Source: Liopterus haemorrhoidalis (lineage: Eukaryota; Arthropoda; Insecta; Coleoptera; Dytiscidae). From it: 64,000 nt of DNA. Below the pieces are notes generated by a model that had not been told where the DNA came from, did not search any database, and saw only the letters and a list, made by a program, of their open reading frames with translations. A program made the position numbers and the translations under genes. Of this stretch, positions 10,018 through 21,009 are shown in pieces. The DNA is taken from NCBI GenBank assembly GCA_963971575.1, contig OZ020617.1, forward strand, positions 17,941,403 through 18,005,402, written 5' to 3'. Position 1 is the first letter of the stretch. Every line of letters begins with the position of its first letter.

Positions 10018-10705
10018 CCAGTGGCGAAGGGAAACCTGCGCTAGACTTGCCATCCCAAAAAAAAAAAAAAAAATTGAAAAAAATTTATAAATTAATTTTT
10101 TTTTTTTTAATATTTAGATAAATCTTCAAAAATACATCAAATTATGTTTTATACAAATTTTTGTCCAAGGCTTGGTTTACTTGTTACGAGTTAATTATCA
10201 TGACCATGGAAACGTTACACATAAGTATGAAAAAAATTGAGAATTGGAAAAATTTTAAACACATTTACAAAAAAAAAAAATTCAAAATTTTTCGTTTTAT
10301 CAAAAAACGTTTCAAATAAAAGTTAGTAGTAATTGCATTTATAGTAACTTTTGTTCAATAAATTTTTTCGAAATATTTTTCTGTTGCTAAATATTCGCAA
10401 AAATCTTAAAATCGACACGAGTAAACTCCCATTTTAGTCAACCAATCTTCATAAAAAAACAATATGGTTCTTCCCATTTAATAGGAGAATTTTTTAGTAC
10501 CAGAACGAATTCTCTAAGTTGAACCGTTCTTGAGTTATCGTGTATACACACACACACAGACAAACACACATACAGACGGCACTTTGAAAATAGGTTTCTT
10601 GGATTCCCTGGACCATGAAACGTGGTCATCAGTCAAAATCTCGACATCGAAAATTTTCGCGATTACAATACTTGCCCCTTATATATTAAGGTCGGGCAAG
10701 TAAAA
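10018..10705 (+). mobile_element. HINE-B copy 1 (Helentron-like)
   Basis: The 5' part has GCGCTAGACTTGCC. A conserved block GACCATGGAAACGTTACA follows, then TTTTATCAAAAAACGT, a CA microsatellite (about 10544-10574), the block CCCTGGACCATGAAACGTGG, and a terminal hairpin ACTTGCCCCTTATATATTAAGGTCGGGCAAGT ending in AAAAA. Subterminal repeat ACTTGCC occurs at both ends. Other copies: 16354, 47061, 59786, 63404, and a fragment at 25038. Confidence 0.7.
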
Positions 10706-11515
10706 ACAACAATAAAAACATCAAAATAAGTTTGGAATCGTATCTCAAAGACGAATATTTTGCCATTAAACCAAAATTTCAGCATATTGTACTATCAACA
10801 CGTTTACAGTAAACATTTTAATATAAATAAATCTTTTTGCAAAAAATAGTATTTATATTTAGTACTCAACAAACATTTTTTTTATATCTTTTTATGAAAG
10901 CTTATTGTCTAATAAGCATATGTTGTGCAGACGTTATTATAAATGCAGACAGCAAGACAATCTCTTCATTTAATACAAGTATGAAAAGCGGCCTTCTCAT
11001 ATAGCACTGGGCACTGAGTTCATCATTCCTGTCATGTGCTGGATAATTCCACTCGGATATCCCATGCGTCACTTAACGTTTATATCTGATGTACGCTCGA
11101 ATAACATACAATCATATCAATTGCATTAAATGTTCGTTTAATTCAATATATTTTTAAATAATTTAATTTATTTAAGTTGTATTATAAAAATTCTAAATCC
11201 TGTCTTATGTTTACGGTCTTAAGTAGTGATGTGTCTTTATGTAACTTTGAGTGTAAAGAATGTAAGCAAATGTAAAAGTGAGGTTATTTTTTCGGTTCTT
11301 GCAATTCTGAACTGCCAAGTGAACGAGTTATATTTACACACTACGTCATTTTAAGAAGAAACTTTGTTTTAATTAACATCTCTTGTGGTTTTTATTTTGT
11401 CAGGGCTGCTAGATGGGAACTCACCAGGTGCTAAGCATTTGTGTTATATAAAAGCCCCAGAACAAAATTTCTGTCTCTCGCTCTCAAAGTGTTCGTGAAA
11501 ATCCGCGTATCTCTC
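10706..11515. other. No recognised feature
   Basis: AT-rich, no open frame with recognisable content and no terminal repeats seen. Confidence 0.5.
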
Positions 11516-11519
11516 TAAA

Positions 11520-11815
11520 CACAAGTGCTGACCAAAACCCAAGGACTTTACCTTCAAAATTCATGTGATGACCAAAAAAAGACTTCCCTTCCAAAATGCA
11601 AGCGATAACCAAAACAAAAAAGGTCCTGGCTCTTCTAATATACAAGTTAGGCTGACCTGATTTTTTTTAGAGAAAAAGAGTATACTAAAAAAAGGTACTC
11701 AGTCCAAAAATACAAGTGATGAGCAGAAAAAAAGAGGTCCACACTCCAAAAATACACGTGATGAGCAAAAAAAAGGTCCTCACTTCCAAAATAGAAGTGA
11801 TGAGCAAAAAAATTT
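11520..11815. repeat. Degenerate ~37-bp minisatellite outside a MITE
   Basis: Six or seven imperfect copies of the unit AAGTGATGAGCAAAAAAAGG followed by TCCTCACTTCCAAAAT. Motif and period match the minisatellite inside the MITEs at 4093-4375 and 17173-17477, but no MITE termini bracket it. It abuts the presumed 5' side of a Helitron. Confidence 0.75.
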
Positions 11816-11819
11816 TTTT

Positions 11820-12554
11820 TTCTGTCTGTCCGTTATTCACGCAAAAACGGATGGACATATTTTCACGATATTTGGTTGATGGAGGATAACCAGGATTCGA
11901 ACATAGACTACATGGTATCACAAAAATTTCATTCTGAAGTATATTTCGGGGTTAAAACTGTTTACTAAAAACTTAAGATATCTTGCTTATTATTAGAAAA
12001 ATGTAAAGAACACAAATTATTAACAATATGAAAATAAATTTTATTTGTTCTATATATTTTTTTTTTCATTTGGATGAGTATTTGAGAAGTTACGGGGGGA
12101 CAACCTAAAACAAAACTTTTGTATATCTTCCTTATTATTGACTTGCCTGCAGAAATGTATATAACAAAAATTGTTTATAATAATAAAAATAAAAAATTTG
12201 CGCATTTTTTCAATTCGATGAGTATTAGGGGAGTTACGGGGAGGCACACTAAAAATAAAATCTTGAAATATTTAATTTATTATTTACTTTACATAAAAAA
12301 TGTATATAGGAAAAATTTATTAGAATGAAGAAACATTTTTTTCGCTGTTTAATACAGTTTTTAATAAGATTATTTAGGGGAGTAAGGGGAATGAAGAAAT
12401 GCTTCTTTTCTTTTCAATGTAGTTTTAAAAAAAATAAATATGGGGTGGGTATATAGCGGGATCTACAAACATATCATTTATCATAATCACTTTATGATCA
12501 TCAACAAAAAATGTATTTAACAAAAACCGTACGAAGTACGGGTACATCAGCTAG
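11820..12554 (+). mobile_element. Helitron-like element with 3' hairpin and CTAG end
   Basis: The 3' terminus is clear: stem-loop CCGTAC-GAA-GTACGG at 12527-12541, nine bases, then CTAG (12551-12554) and T. The interior contains three tandem units of about 146 bp, each with GATGAGTATT..GGAG-TTACGGGG (about 12064, 12210, 12356). A fragment of one unit recurs at 46129-46172. The left limit near TCTGTCTGTCCG (11820) is a guess. Confidence 0.6.
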
Positions 12555-13275
12555 TGTTTTATAAAAAATATTAAAATAAATAAATGAGCTGTTATTGACC
12601 TACCGTTGTGCATAGACCTTTTTAATAATTGCCATTTATTGACGTTGAAAACGTAAATATCTTCTATGGTACGGTTTGGGCTACTTTCCCTTAAGGTTCG
12701 TAAAGATGTTATCTCGAAATTTAAACAATTTTTCTGACAGTGAGAGAAGTTGAATGGATTTGAACACATTGTAGTTGAACGATCGGAAGATTAATCGAAC
12801 TACATTTTGTATTTTTCATAGTCATTAATATATTCTAGCCCGTGGCATTCAAATTCCCGTTTTGAATTGGTGGTGTCAGCTTGTAAGCGGTCGTCCCAAG
12901 TAGCAAATACTGGAACTGTTAAAAGTTAATAACCGCGTTAAACTTGAAATGTTGTGTAATTTAACAAGAATAATGTTATGACGTAGATACACATACCAAA
13001 TTTGACTTGTTTTTGTGGAGGTTTAGATAAAAAAAAAAATGATATAACTCACATAAAAAGTCTAGTTTTTTCGTATTTTTGCGCACAGTATGATAAACAA
13101 GTACAACGTATTTCTATTCTTGACTTTACGACTTACACCAAAACGATCTATTGGTACTTGTTTGTTATTTCCCACCTTCAACTGATAGTAAAAATAATAA
13201 TTATTTAAGAACATATGTAGTTTTTAAGATAACAATTATTATGCTTAATTTCTAGAATTTGAATACATATATTTT
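12555..13275. other. No recognised feature
   Basis: A minus-strand 72-codon open frame (12769-12551) has no domain I recognise and is probably chance. Nothing else found. Confidence 0.45.
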
Positions 13276-13460
13276 AGGATTTTGTAGGTATAACCACCAA
13301 AAAACCCTTATAACGTCACTCATGTGTCTGTCTGTCTGTCTGTACGGTAGAAATTGTAGCCAAACGGTTTAACATAGAAAGTTGAAATTTGGCATGCTTA
13401 TACAACTCTTTGACCCACACATAAGAAAAATACTGGGAGTTCACAAAAATACGTCTGGAG
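13276..13460 (+). mobile_element. HINE-A fragment, divergent subfamily, 5' end
   Basis: Starts AGGATTTTGTAGGTATAACC, has a CTGT run (13327-13342) and the GTAGCCAAACGGTTTAACAT block, then breaks off at the TAAA tail of the adjacent LINE. The variant AACGTCACTCATG differs from the main subfamily and is shared with 37885-38335. Confidence 0.75.
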
Positions 13461-14138
13461 ATAAATAAATAAATAAATAAATTTATTCAACCAATAACAC
13501 ATTACATAAATGTTGTGGTTTAGTCAAGATGACACATATATTATAAATTGAAACCACATGAGTTAAACAATATATATATAAATTTAACAAATAGTACATT
13601 TAGGAGATTACATTATTCAATATTAGATCTTATGGTGTAAATATTCCTGTGTACTATACAAACAGTTATAGGATAGTAAAAAATGTCTAACTTTTAATTT
13701 AAATGCTCTACTGGACGTTATAGATTTTAATGCAGTTAGTACACAGTTAAATAATGTTATAGCCATGTAGTGAGGACTTTTACTGTACAGTGCTGAGCTA
13801 TGAGAGGGACTTACAATTGAGTGTTTACAGCGGGTATTATAAGAATGAAAATCAGAGTTGGTAGCGAAAAGGTGCGGATTATTTTTAACAAACATTACGG
13901 CTTCTGATATATAAACAGATGGAGGAGTTAATATAGACAAAACAGGAAAAAGGGATCTGCAAGATGATCTAAATGGGGCACCAGCTATTATGCGATTAGC
14001 ACGTTTTTGAATTACAAAAACCTTTGACAATTCAGAGGAACTTCCCCAACACAAAATGCCATAGCTCATTGTTGCGTGAAACGTTCCAAAGTAAGTAGTT
14101 CTAAGAACATCAGAAGAAACCATATCTTTAAGCTTTTT
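13461..14138 (-). pseudogene. LINE reverse transcriptase, C-terminal remnant
   Basis: Minus-strand frame from about 14125 to the stop at 13623. ATMSYGILCWGSSSELSKVF, QKRANRIIAGAPFRSSCR and SYNTRCKHSIVSP match the post-palm region of non-LTR reverse transcriptases and the remnant at 1165-1701. The 3' UTR ends in a TAAA tetranucleotide tail (13461-13486). The 5' side is interrupted by the HINE-A copy that starts at 14139. Confidence 0.75.
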
Positions 14139-14822
14139 AGGGTTTTGTAGGTATGCCCAAAAAACCCTTATACCGTCATTTGACCCGCACATAGGAAAAA
14201 TACTAAAACATCTAAAAAACATATCCCCCTAAAAATATAAACAAATATGTGCTCATCGAAAAAAAAATATTTTTTTTTATTATTTTGAGTAGGGTATCAA
14301 ATGAAAGCCCTTGTTACGTGGATTAACGATCAAATTTTTATTTTTGCAAAATAAATTATTTTGAAGCGATTTTTGCCAAAATTGTGCAAAAAAATTTTTG
14401 TCCCACACCCTGTAGCCCAGATGGTTTAAACTAAAAATCTGAAAAAATTCTAAGTAGTGTACATTGGTGTGAACCGGAATAGTACAACAGGAATTTTTGA
14501 TCAGATTATGTTTTTGGAAAAAAACGCATTTTTTGTGTTTTTTTTTGCTAATAATATACACAAATTATAGCTTTGTAACACGGTGAACTAGAAGGTATAT
14601 CCTGGTGTAGTGGTTAGAACGCTGGATTCTCACCCAGCTAACTCGATCGAACCCTGCGAGAAGAGACAATATTATTTTTTGTTTTTTTTTTTTTAATTTT
14701 TATATTGTTTAAATTATTTTTTCAAAATTCTAGTTATATTTTGGCAAATGTTGCATTTAATTTTTAAAAACGAAAATTTAATAACCAGTGGAAATTGTTT
14801 AAATTATAATTTAATTCTGTAA
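14139..14822 (+). mobile_element. HINE-A copy, CTGT block deleted and 3' truncated
   Basis: Begins AGGGTTTTGTAGGTATGCCC. The segment from the microsatellite to GAGTTGAAATTTGGCATGC is missing (direct junction GTCATT-TGACCCGCAC). All later blocks follow, including the tRNA-like slot, and the copy stops before the 3' hairpin. Confidence 0.8.
14594..14665 (+). other. tRNA(Glu)-like module inside HINE-A
   Basis: A-box-like TGGTGTAGTGGTTAG, anticodon-like arm GCTGG-ATTCTCAC-CCAGC with CTC in the loop, then GATCGAACCC as a B-box-like T arm. The resemblance to tRNA-Glu(CTC) is better here than in the copy at 2673-2758. The acceptor stem is not intact. Confidence 0.6.
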
Positions 14823-15009
14823 AAAATTTGTTGATTGGGAACACTAAATACTTTTTTGTCGTTGTAAGTGGATACATGGGCTGGTAATAGGTGCATTTTT
14901 GTGTCCATGGAAGAGCAGAGCATGACTTTTTTTGTATTTAAAATGGGTTTATTTTCAGAGCACTATTGACTCATTGATTCCAAGTTACTTTCACCATCTT
15001 AATCATGTT

Positions 15010-15420
15010 AATATAAACAAATATGTATTTAATAAAAAAAAAAATAATATTTTATTAAAATTTTGAGTGGCATATCAAATAAAACCACTTGGTACGTGGA
15101 ACAATAGCACATTTTTATTTTTGAAAAAAAAAAATTATGACATCTTAGGCAAAAATATGTCAAAACTTTTGTCCTCCACCCTATCTCCCAGAGGAACTTT
15201 TTTTTAAATTCGTTTTTTTTTTTAAACACGATTTTAGCCAAAAATGTGCTTATAAAGTTCTTGTCTCGCCCCCTTTTACCCAAAGGAGCTAAACTAAAAA
15301 TCTGAAAAAAATTATAGTTAATGTACATTGAACTGAGCCGGAAACGTTCGAGAGGAATTTTTGATCAGATTGCGTTTTTAAAAAAAGATTGCAGTTTTTA
15401 TGTTTTTGACAAAATTAATT
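15010..15420 (+). mobile_element. HINE-A-related divergent fragment, middle part
   Basis: Contains the ordered blocks TATCAAAT, TGGTACGTGGA, GCCAAAAATGTGC, AACTAAAAATCTGAAAAAA, AATGTACATTG and TTTTTGATCAGATT found in every HINE-A copy, with many substitutions and a partial duplication of the middle block. Both ends are missing. Confidence 0.65.
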
Positions 15421-15539
15421 ATTTTTTTAATTCATGGCTAATAATGTAATGGATTTTTATATTTATGACTAAGATAGAGTGTGTCTTTTTTTGAAACTAA
15501 AAATACAATAAAAAAAAAATTAGCAGCCGAACAGCTGAG

Positions 15540-15873
15540 AACCAGAAATAGGGTGGGGTTTTTTGACATATTTTTGGCGAAAATCCCATAATATATATAT
15601 ATTTTTTTTTTGGTTTATCCACACATTAAGAGGTTTCATTTGATAAACTACATAAAATTTAAAAAAATATATATATTTGTTTATATTTTTACAGCAATGT
15701 TTTTTTTTTTGGTTTTGTTTTTTTTTTTCTTGTTAGTTTTTACTATAGGTGGGTCAAAATCATGCCAAATTTCAACTTTCTAGGTCCAGCTGTTTGTCCA
15801 CAAGTTTTACAGACATACAGACAGATACATGAGTGACGTTATAAGTATTTTTTTATCATATCTGCAAAACCCT
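15540..15873 (-). mobile_element. HINE-A-related divergent fragment, 5' part
   Basis: On the minus strand, AAGGGTTTTGCAGATATGAT leads into ACTCATGTATCTGTCTG and the GTTGAAATTTGGCATG block. It is oriented opposite to 15010-15420, so the two are either separate insertions or an inverted rearrangement. Confidence 0.65.
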
Positions 15874-16353
15874 TATAAAAAGAATAATTTTAGTAGAAAC
15901 TTGCAAATTATTTTAAGAATAAAATCAATCACTTGCAAAAAAGAGCAAAAGGAAATTCACACTGGAGCTTTAGGACCCCAAATACCAGAGGCGAAGGCAA
16001 ATGGAGGGGGGGGGGGTATCCAGTGTGGTGTTCCAGATTAAATACCTACGCATTTGAATACCTGGCATAATAAATTTGATACAAGAAAACAAAAAGAATT
16101 AAATATCCCAAATTCGAGACATGATGATATACTCTATCACTGCAAATCTGCGTACATTAATATTTTGTTTTAATTTTTCCTAAATCTGTAGGACATATCC
16201 TTGCCTACAAGAATATGTGCGGAATTTTTCTGTGAGGGGCGCCGAAAATAAGATAGCTGCCGAAATGTGTAAAGTTTCAATTTCGTATTATTTTGACACT
16301 TCTTATATCGCTCGCGACCAAATTGGACCTGTAAATTACAAAAATGAAATAAA

Positions 16354-16880
16354 CCAGTGGCGAAGGGAAACCTACGCTAGACTTGCCCTCCCATAAAAAA
16401 TATATTTAAAAAAAAATGTAAATTAAAAAAAAAAAAAATTAAATATTTAGATAAATCTTCAAAAATACATCAAACATTTATACAAATTTTTGTCCAAGAC
16501 TTGCTTTACAAGTTACGAATTAATTATCATGACCATGGAAACGTTACATATAAGTATGAAAAAATTGAGACTTGGAAAAATTTTAAATAATTTTACAAAA
16601 AATTTTCGAAATTTTTCGATTTATCAAAAAACGTCTCAAATAAAAGTTATTAGTTATTGCATTTATAGTAACTTTTGTTCAATAAATTTTTTCGAAATAT
16701 TTTTCTGTTGCTAAATATTCGCAAAAATCTTAAAATCGACACGAGTAAACTCCCATTTCTAGTCAACCGATTTTCATAAAAAACAATAGGGTTCTTCCTA
16801 TTTAATAGGAGAATTTTTTAGTACCAGAACGAACTCTTTAAGTTAAACCGTTTTTGAGTTATCGTGTATACACACAGACA

Positions 16881-16921
<41 letters not shown>

Positions 16922-17054
16922 GGACGGCACTTCGAAAATAGGTTTTTTGGATTCCCTGGACCATGAAACGTGGTCATCCGTCAAAATCTCGACATCGAAA
17001 ATTTTCGCGATTACAATACTTGCCCCTTATATATTAAGGTCGGGCAAGTAAAAA
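16354..17054 (+). mobile_element. HINE-B copy 2
   Basis: Same start (CAGTGGCGAAGGGAAACCT then GCTAGACTTGCC) and end (terminal hairpin to GGGCAAGTAAAAA) as copy 1. The microsatellite is a pure CA run of about 40 bp (16880-16919). It lies between the arms of the TIR element 16105-17501 and is therefore younger. Confidence 0.75.
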
Positions 17055-17172
17055 TACATCAGAAAAAATTCCGCACATATTCTTGTAGCCAAGGATATGC
17101 CTTACAGATTATAGAAGAATTTCAACAAAATGTTAATATACGCAGATTTGCAGTGATAGAGTATAGTATCAT

Positions 17173-17477
17173 CAGAGCCGCAGTAAGGAAAACTTGCGCT
17201 AGGGGCAAAACTGCGTTTTGGCGCCCTTGGCAAATAAATGTAAGTGATAAGCAAAAACAAGATTCTCACCGCCCAAAATGTAGATGATGAGCAAAAAAAA
17301 AAAATGTCATCACCTCCCAAAATCCAAGTGAAGAGAAAAAAAAAGGTCCTCACCTCCCAAAATCCAAGTGAAAAGCAAACAAAAAGGTCCTCGCTTTCGC
17401 AATGTGGCGTCCCTTAGTCAAGCTCATCGGCGCCCTTTTCCTTAGTGCGCTAGCCCCCCCCCCTTACTGCGTCTCTG
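17173..17477. mobile_element. hAT-type MITE, CAGAGCCG family, copy 2
   Basis: A 305-bp element with ends CAGAGCCGCAGTAAGG and CCTTACTGCGTCTCTG, flanked by AGTATCAT / ATTATCAT (7 of 8 match). Three or four minisatellite units (17240-17395) contain AAAGGTCCTCACCTCCCAAA, essentially identical to those in the AGGGTGACC MITE at 4093-4375. Confidence 0.85.
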
Positions 17478-17504
17478 ATTATCATGTCTCGAATTTGGGA
17501 AAAA

Positions 17505-17960
17505 AATATATCAAAATTTATAATTTTCGCCATTTTGATAACAGATTCCTCTTCTACGACTTTAAATTAATAGAAAACGAGCCATAAATTCGTAAGCCAT
17601 TTCGCAAATCACTTTTTTGCATCTAAGAATGAATTATCTTGTAAACTAAGTGACGGAAATTCGCGTACAACGCGGAAAATTGTAGCTAAAGGTCTATTTT
17701 AGCAATATGTATTTAGCCATTTCGCTCTATCATAAAAATTAGTTATCGTTATCGTAATTGGCGCGCTATTTTCGCCACCATCTTGAATCTGCCTCACTTC
17801 ACAAATAGGTGCTGCGGGTCGAAATGGTTTAATTTTTGTAAAGAACACGTGTGCCAAATGGCATTCGTGTGACAATTATCATCAAGTGCAGTATCTTTCG
17901 ACGTAGACACTAGACTATATAGAATATTTGATCCTATACTTTTGAAGTTTTTATATACGT
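17505..17960 (-). repeat. Dispersed repeat related to 30790-31080
   Basis: Blocks such as CCACCATCTTGAATCTGCC, ATTGTAGCTAAAG and GGCATTCGTGTGACAATTATC match, in inverse orientation, the interior of the long-TIR element 30498-31203. TIRs are not evident here, so this is a partial copy. Confidence 0.6.
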
Positions 17961-18620
17961 AATTATATTTGGGAATAGTGGTTCAATCCGTCTCTGGCAA
18001 TATATTAAACTTGATAAAAGTAAATTATTGGACCAGATAATTGGAAGAAATTTTAGTTAACATTATTTTTTTCCAACAAACAGTAATCTGTATTATTTTT
18101 TAATATGCACCTTGATCTCTTTAGAGCAGATAACCAGTTACTCTCTCCACAATCAATCTTACTTTATATAGCCATTTCTCCTTTCATAAAGGTCAGAGTG
18201 ATTCACAAACGACCTTTGCTTGGCCTTAACCCGTTACAATTCTCTAGATTTCACAGACTGCATAAATATGTGCATTGCTTTCGCCATGAACAGTGACTTG
18301 AGTTGATAATTAGAATTATTAAGAACTTAAGAGACATACATGCACTCGTCAGTTATACGATCGCTCGACTCCGATTCGGTTATTAAGTTTTAACAGTTTC
18401 AGTATTTATGATTTTGAAATGCTTACAACAAATGTTATTTGTTCTGGCTACTTAACCACACGAATGTTATGTATCTAAAACACTCGACTTATTTCCAAAT
18501 CAAACTAAATGTCTGTTATAAACTGGAATTCAATATTTACAATTGTTCTTTTCTCATTAATTGTTATTTTATTTTGGAACGTATTTATAACGAAGCTTAA
18601 AACTTGATGTCAATATAAAT
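17961..18620. other. No recognised feature
   Basis: Contains a 63-codon open frame (18105-18296, plus) without recognisable domain. I find no splice-bounded exon or terminal repeat. Confidence 0.45.
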
Positions 18621-18625
18621 TTTTG

Positions 18626-18660
18626 CACACTTCAGGGTTTCGCAGGTATTTAATAAGAGG
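18626..18660 (-). mobile_element. HINE-A 3'-terminal scrap
   Basis: CACACTTCAGGGTTTCGCAG followed by GTATTTAATAAGAGG is the inverted 3' subterminal repeat of HINE-A. The rest of the element is absent. Confidence 0.6.
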
Positions 18661-18820
18661 TCAAAAAAACGCCAGAATATTTGATGTCTGTAACAAATCG
18701 CGTCGAAATATACGAGGGGTTTCTAAAACGAAATAAATGAAGGAGTTGTGCGCGCATGTCGTTCATATGATTTGAAAACCTAATCTATAAATATAAAATC
18801 GTTGACATGTCTGTCATATG

Positions 18821-20262
18821 CAGGGACGTAGCCAGAATTTCAGCTTGGGGGGGGGGCAAAAATAACAAAATATTCTAAGTTGGTCGGTACGACCTTAATT
18901 ACATGGCTTGGGTAGAAAATAACAGCGTTCTAGGTCTTTTGTAGTATATTAAATAATAAAAGTCCGGTAAAGTTTGAAGAAAACTTATAACAACCTAAAT
19001 TATATTTAGAGCCCTTCGCGGATACGTTTTTCTGTATCCGCATCCGATCCGCATCCGCATAGACAGGATCCGCATACGATCCGCATCCGCAGCCTTTGTA
19101 AATATGAATATCCGCATCCGATCTGCATCCGCAAAAATATACCCACAATTCGCACATCGCACATCGTCTGTTTGGAAATAACTAACCTTTTTCGCCTATT
19201 GGAATATCGCTGCTTTAAAACTACTGAAATTTTTATCACATTACGTATTACTTGGTCCAGAAATATGTTTTTTATCTAATGTCATACTGAAATTATATAA
19301 ATTAAAAAATAAAGATGGAAATTACAATTATTCGACTCTTAAACCAAGTTTATATAAAACGTAAAACTTTAAACAGTAATATCTCAAAAACTTAGTTTTT
19401 TAAGATATATCATTATTGTTTTAGAGCAGCGATATTTAGAAATAATTAAACAGATTAATTTATCACATTTATGACCAATAAATAACAAGGAAAGTCCTAC
19501 AAGATCAACAAATTTATAAAAATGAGTTTTTAATAATAAAATAAAATTCTTAAATTCTTCCTATTATTAAAAGATGAAAGTTATATGACGATTTCAAGAT
19601 ATTTTTATTTTTTTTAATTTGATATGAGCTTCATATGTTTTTAAATGTGGCAATTGCCATGGTTAATTTTGACTAATATTTGCAAAAATGCAAAATAAGG
19701 CGATACAGTAAAATCTATTCCAAACGATTAGGCGGAACTAACCGCAATTTTCATTTTTGTAAGTTGTCATTAGCTATTTTTTTATATATTGAAGTTGGTT
19801 TTTCCTGAACAAAATTATCTAGAGCTTCAATCAATCGGTAAAAGTAACTAGAATTAAAAATCTAGTTCCGCCTAAACCAAAAGAACAGACTTTGCATAAT
19901 TATTTTTTAATTAATAAACTGACAATAAATCCAAAAAAATTGTTGTATCTACGACTTTAATTAAAAAGTGAAAAGTGCCGTAATGTATCATTATTTTACT
20001 CTTGCCATAAGCCCAATACAAATGCCAATGATACATTTTTGGGGTTCTAAACGGGTCTTCCGTAGGAAGAGACATCCAATCGAAGATTTTATATTCACGC
20101 GGATATTGCGGATAAGCGGATATGATATAAAATCAGCATCCGATCCGCATCCGCATAAAAATAGCGGATATCCGCGGATTTTCAGGGCTCTAATCATATT
20201 TTATGTAGGGTAAACTATCCTGGGGGGGGGGCAAATGCCCCCTATCCCCCCCTGGCTACGAA
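18821..20262. mobile_element. Transposon with GTAGCCAG/G-run ends, split by a hAT element
   Basis: The left end CAGGGACGTAGCCAG leads into a G-run and GCAAA. The right end mirrors it (GCAAATGCC, CCCCCCCTGGCTACG). Only about 210 bp of interior belongs to it; the rest is the nested element 19007-20192. The right terminus beyond CTGGCTACG has diverged. Probably a hAT-related MITE, inferred from ends alone. Confidence 0.6.
19007..20192. mobile_element. hAT-like element with GGATGCGGAT subterminal repeats
   Basis: An 1186-bp element with ends TAGAGCCCT and AGGGCTCTA, flanked by ATTATATT / ATCATATT (7 of 8). Both subterminal regions are dense with ATCCGCATCC/GGATATCCGC motifs (19017-19140, 20098-20180), as in hAT transposons whose transposase binds many subterminal sites. 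I find no transposase frame; the interior is AT-rich. Part of the interior recurs inverted at 28500-28625. Confidence 0.75.
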
Positions 20263-20279
20263 CAAAACTACGAAAAAAA

Positions 20280-20460
20280 TATTTTAACAAAATTTGTTTT
20301 TAAAGCTCTTAGATTAACAGACGATAAATTATTTTAAAAATATCGTTCATTTTGCCGTGATTACTACAAAGCAAAATTTGTCCTACACACTCAGCATGCC
20401 GCCTTCAATTATTATATATCTGCGAAATCCATAAATGTGTGAAAATTCACACTTCACATA
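20280..20460 (+). mobile_element. HINE-A 3' end, variant subfamily
   Basis: Ends with GTGTGAAAATTCACAC hairpin and TTCACATAAA. The preceding 130 bp (TTAGATTAACAGACGATAAA, GTGATTACTACAAAG, CTACACACT) differ from the standard 3' half but match 32715-32875 closely, defining a shared 3' variant. Confidence 0.75.
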
Positions 20461-20649
20461 AATTTTTTTAATCAAAATTCATAAAAAAAGAAACAGAATA
20501 GATCAATTCATTAAAATGTAATCTTACTTAATAATTCTTACTTATAAAAGTTTCCAGATAGCATTCTCCTCAACTTCTTGATTTTTGCATATACATGTTT
20601 GTGTTTCTGTAAATGAACGATGGTTTCTGATTCACTTTTGCACATAATT

Positions 20650-20870
20650 TTATGGTGTCCAAATCTCAAGTGGAGTACCATACAAATTTATGAACATTAA
20701 ATTTGACACATGCTCTATTAATAATCGAGATCTAGCTTCAGTTATGATTAAATTCATACAGCTAAATCCTCCTTCGCATTCAGCAGAACTACACGGTATT
20801 GGCATAACACGGTTATAACACTGCACCGAGTTTCTTTTTAATTTGGTGATTACCTGTACCCTGAATGACG
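20650..20870 (-). pseudogene. hAT transposase C-terminal (hATC) remnant
   Basis: The minus-strand frame reads VMPIPCSSAECEGGFSCMN, then IITEARSRLLIEHVSNLMFI and NLYGTPLEIWTP before a stop at 20650. This is the hAT dimerisation region (consensus SSAERGFS.MN...R..L...H.SNLMFI). The subtype resembles the KIAA1586-like hAT lineage. Reading frame beyond both sides is broken. Confidence 0.75.
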
Positions 20871-20916
20871 GGCTTTTCTCCTAGAAAAAAATAAAAATGC
20901 TTAACAATTCTTTTTT

Positions 20917-20963
20917 AGGGTTTTGTAGGTATGACCGAAAAAACCTTATACCGTCATTTTGTC

Positions 20964-21009
<46 letters not shown>

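Larger units (their letters stand above)
16105..17501. mobile_element. TIR element interrupted by two younger insertions
   Basis: Inverted arms of about 115 bp, 16105-16225 and 17056-17172 continuing at 17478-17501. Shared blocks include CCCAAATTCGAGACATGAT, ACTCTATCACTGCAAATCTG and CAAGAATATGTGCGGAATTT. The right arm is split by the hAT-type MITE 17173-17477, and the interior is occupied by HINE-B copy 2. No transposase is left. Superfamily undetermined. Confidence 0.75.

Noticed and set aside
11520..11815. CRISPR-like array
   Set aside because: Units are degenerate and contiguous without unique spacers, and the genome is eukaryotic; it is a minisatellite.
12551..12769. 72-codon minus frame
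   Set aside because: No recognisable domain and it abuts the Helitron end; not distinguishable from chance.
14594..14665. Functional tRNA-Glu(CTC)
   Set aside because: No intact acceptor stem, no proper T-stem, and the same module sits in a repeat at 2673-2758.
16880..16919. CA run considered as a promoter-associated or Z-DNA element
   Set aside because: It is the internal microsatellite of HINE-B and recurs in each copy; no gene start is nearby.
18105..18296. 63-codon frame as a small host gene
   Set aside because: No domain, no splice or promoter evidence; frames of this length are expected by chance.
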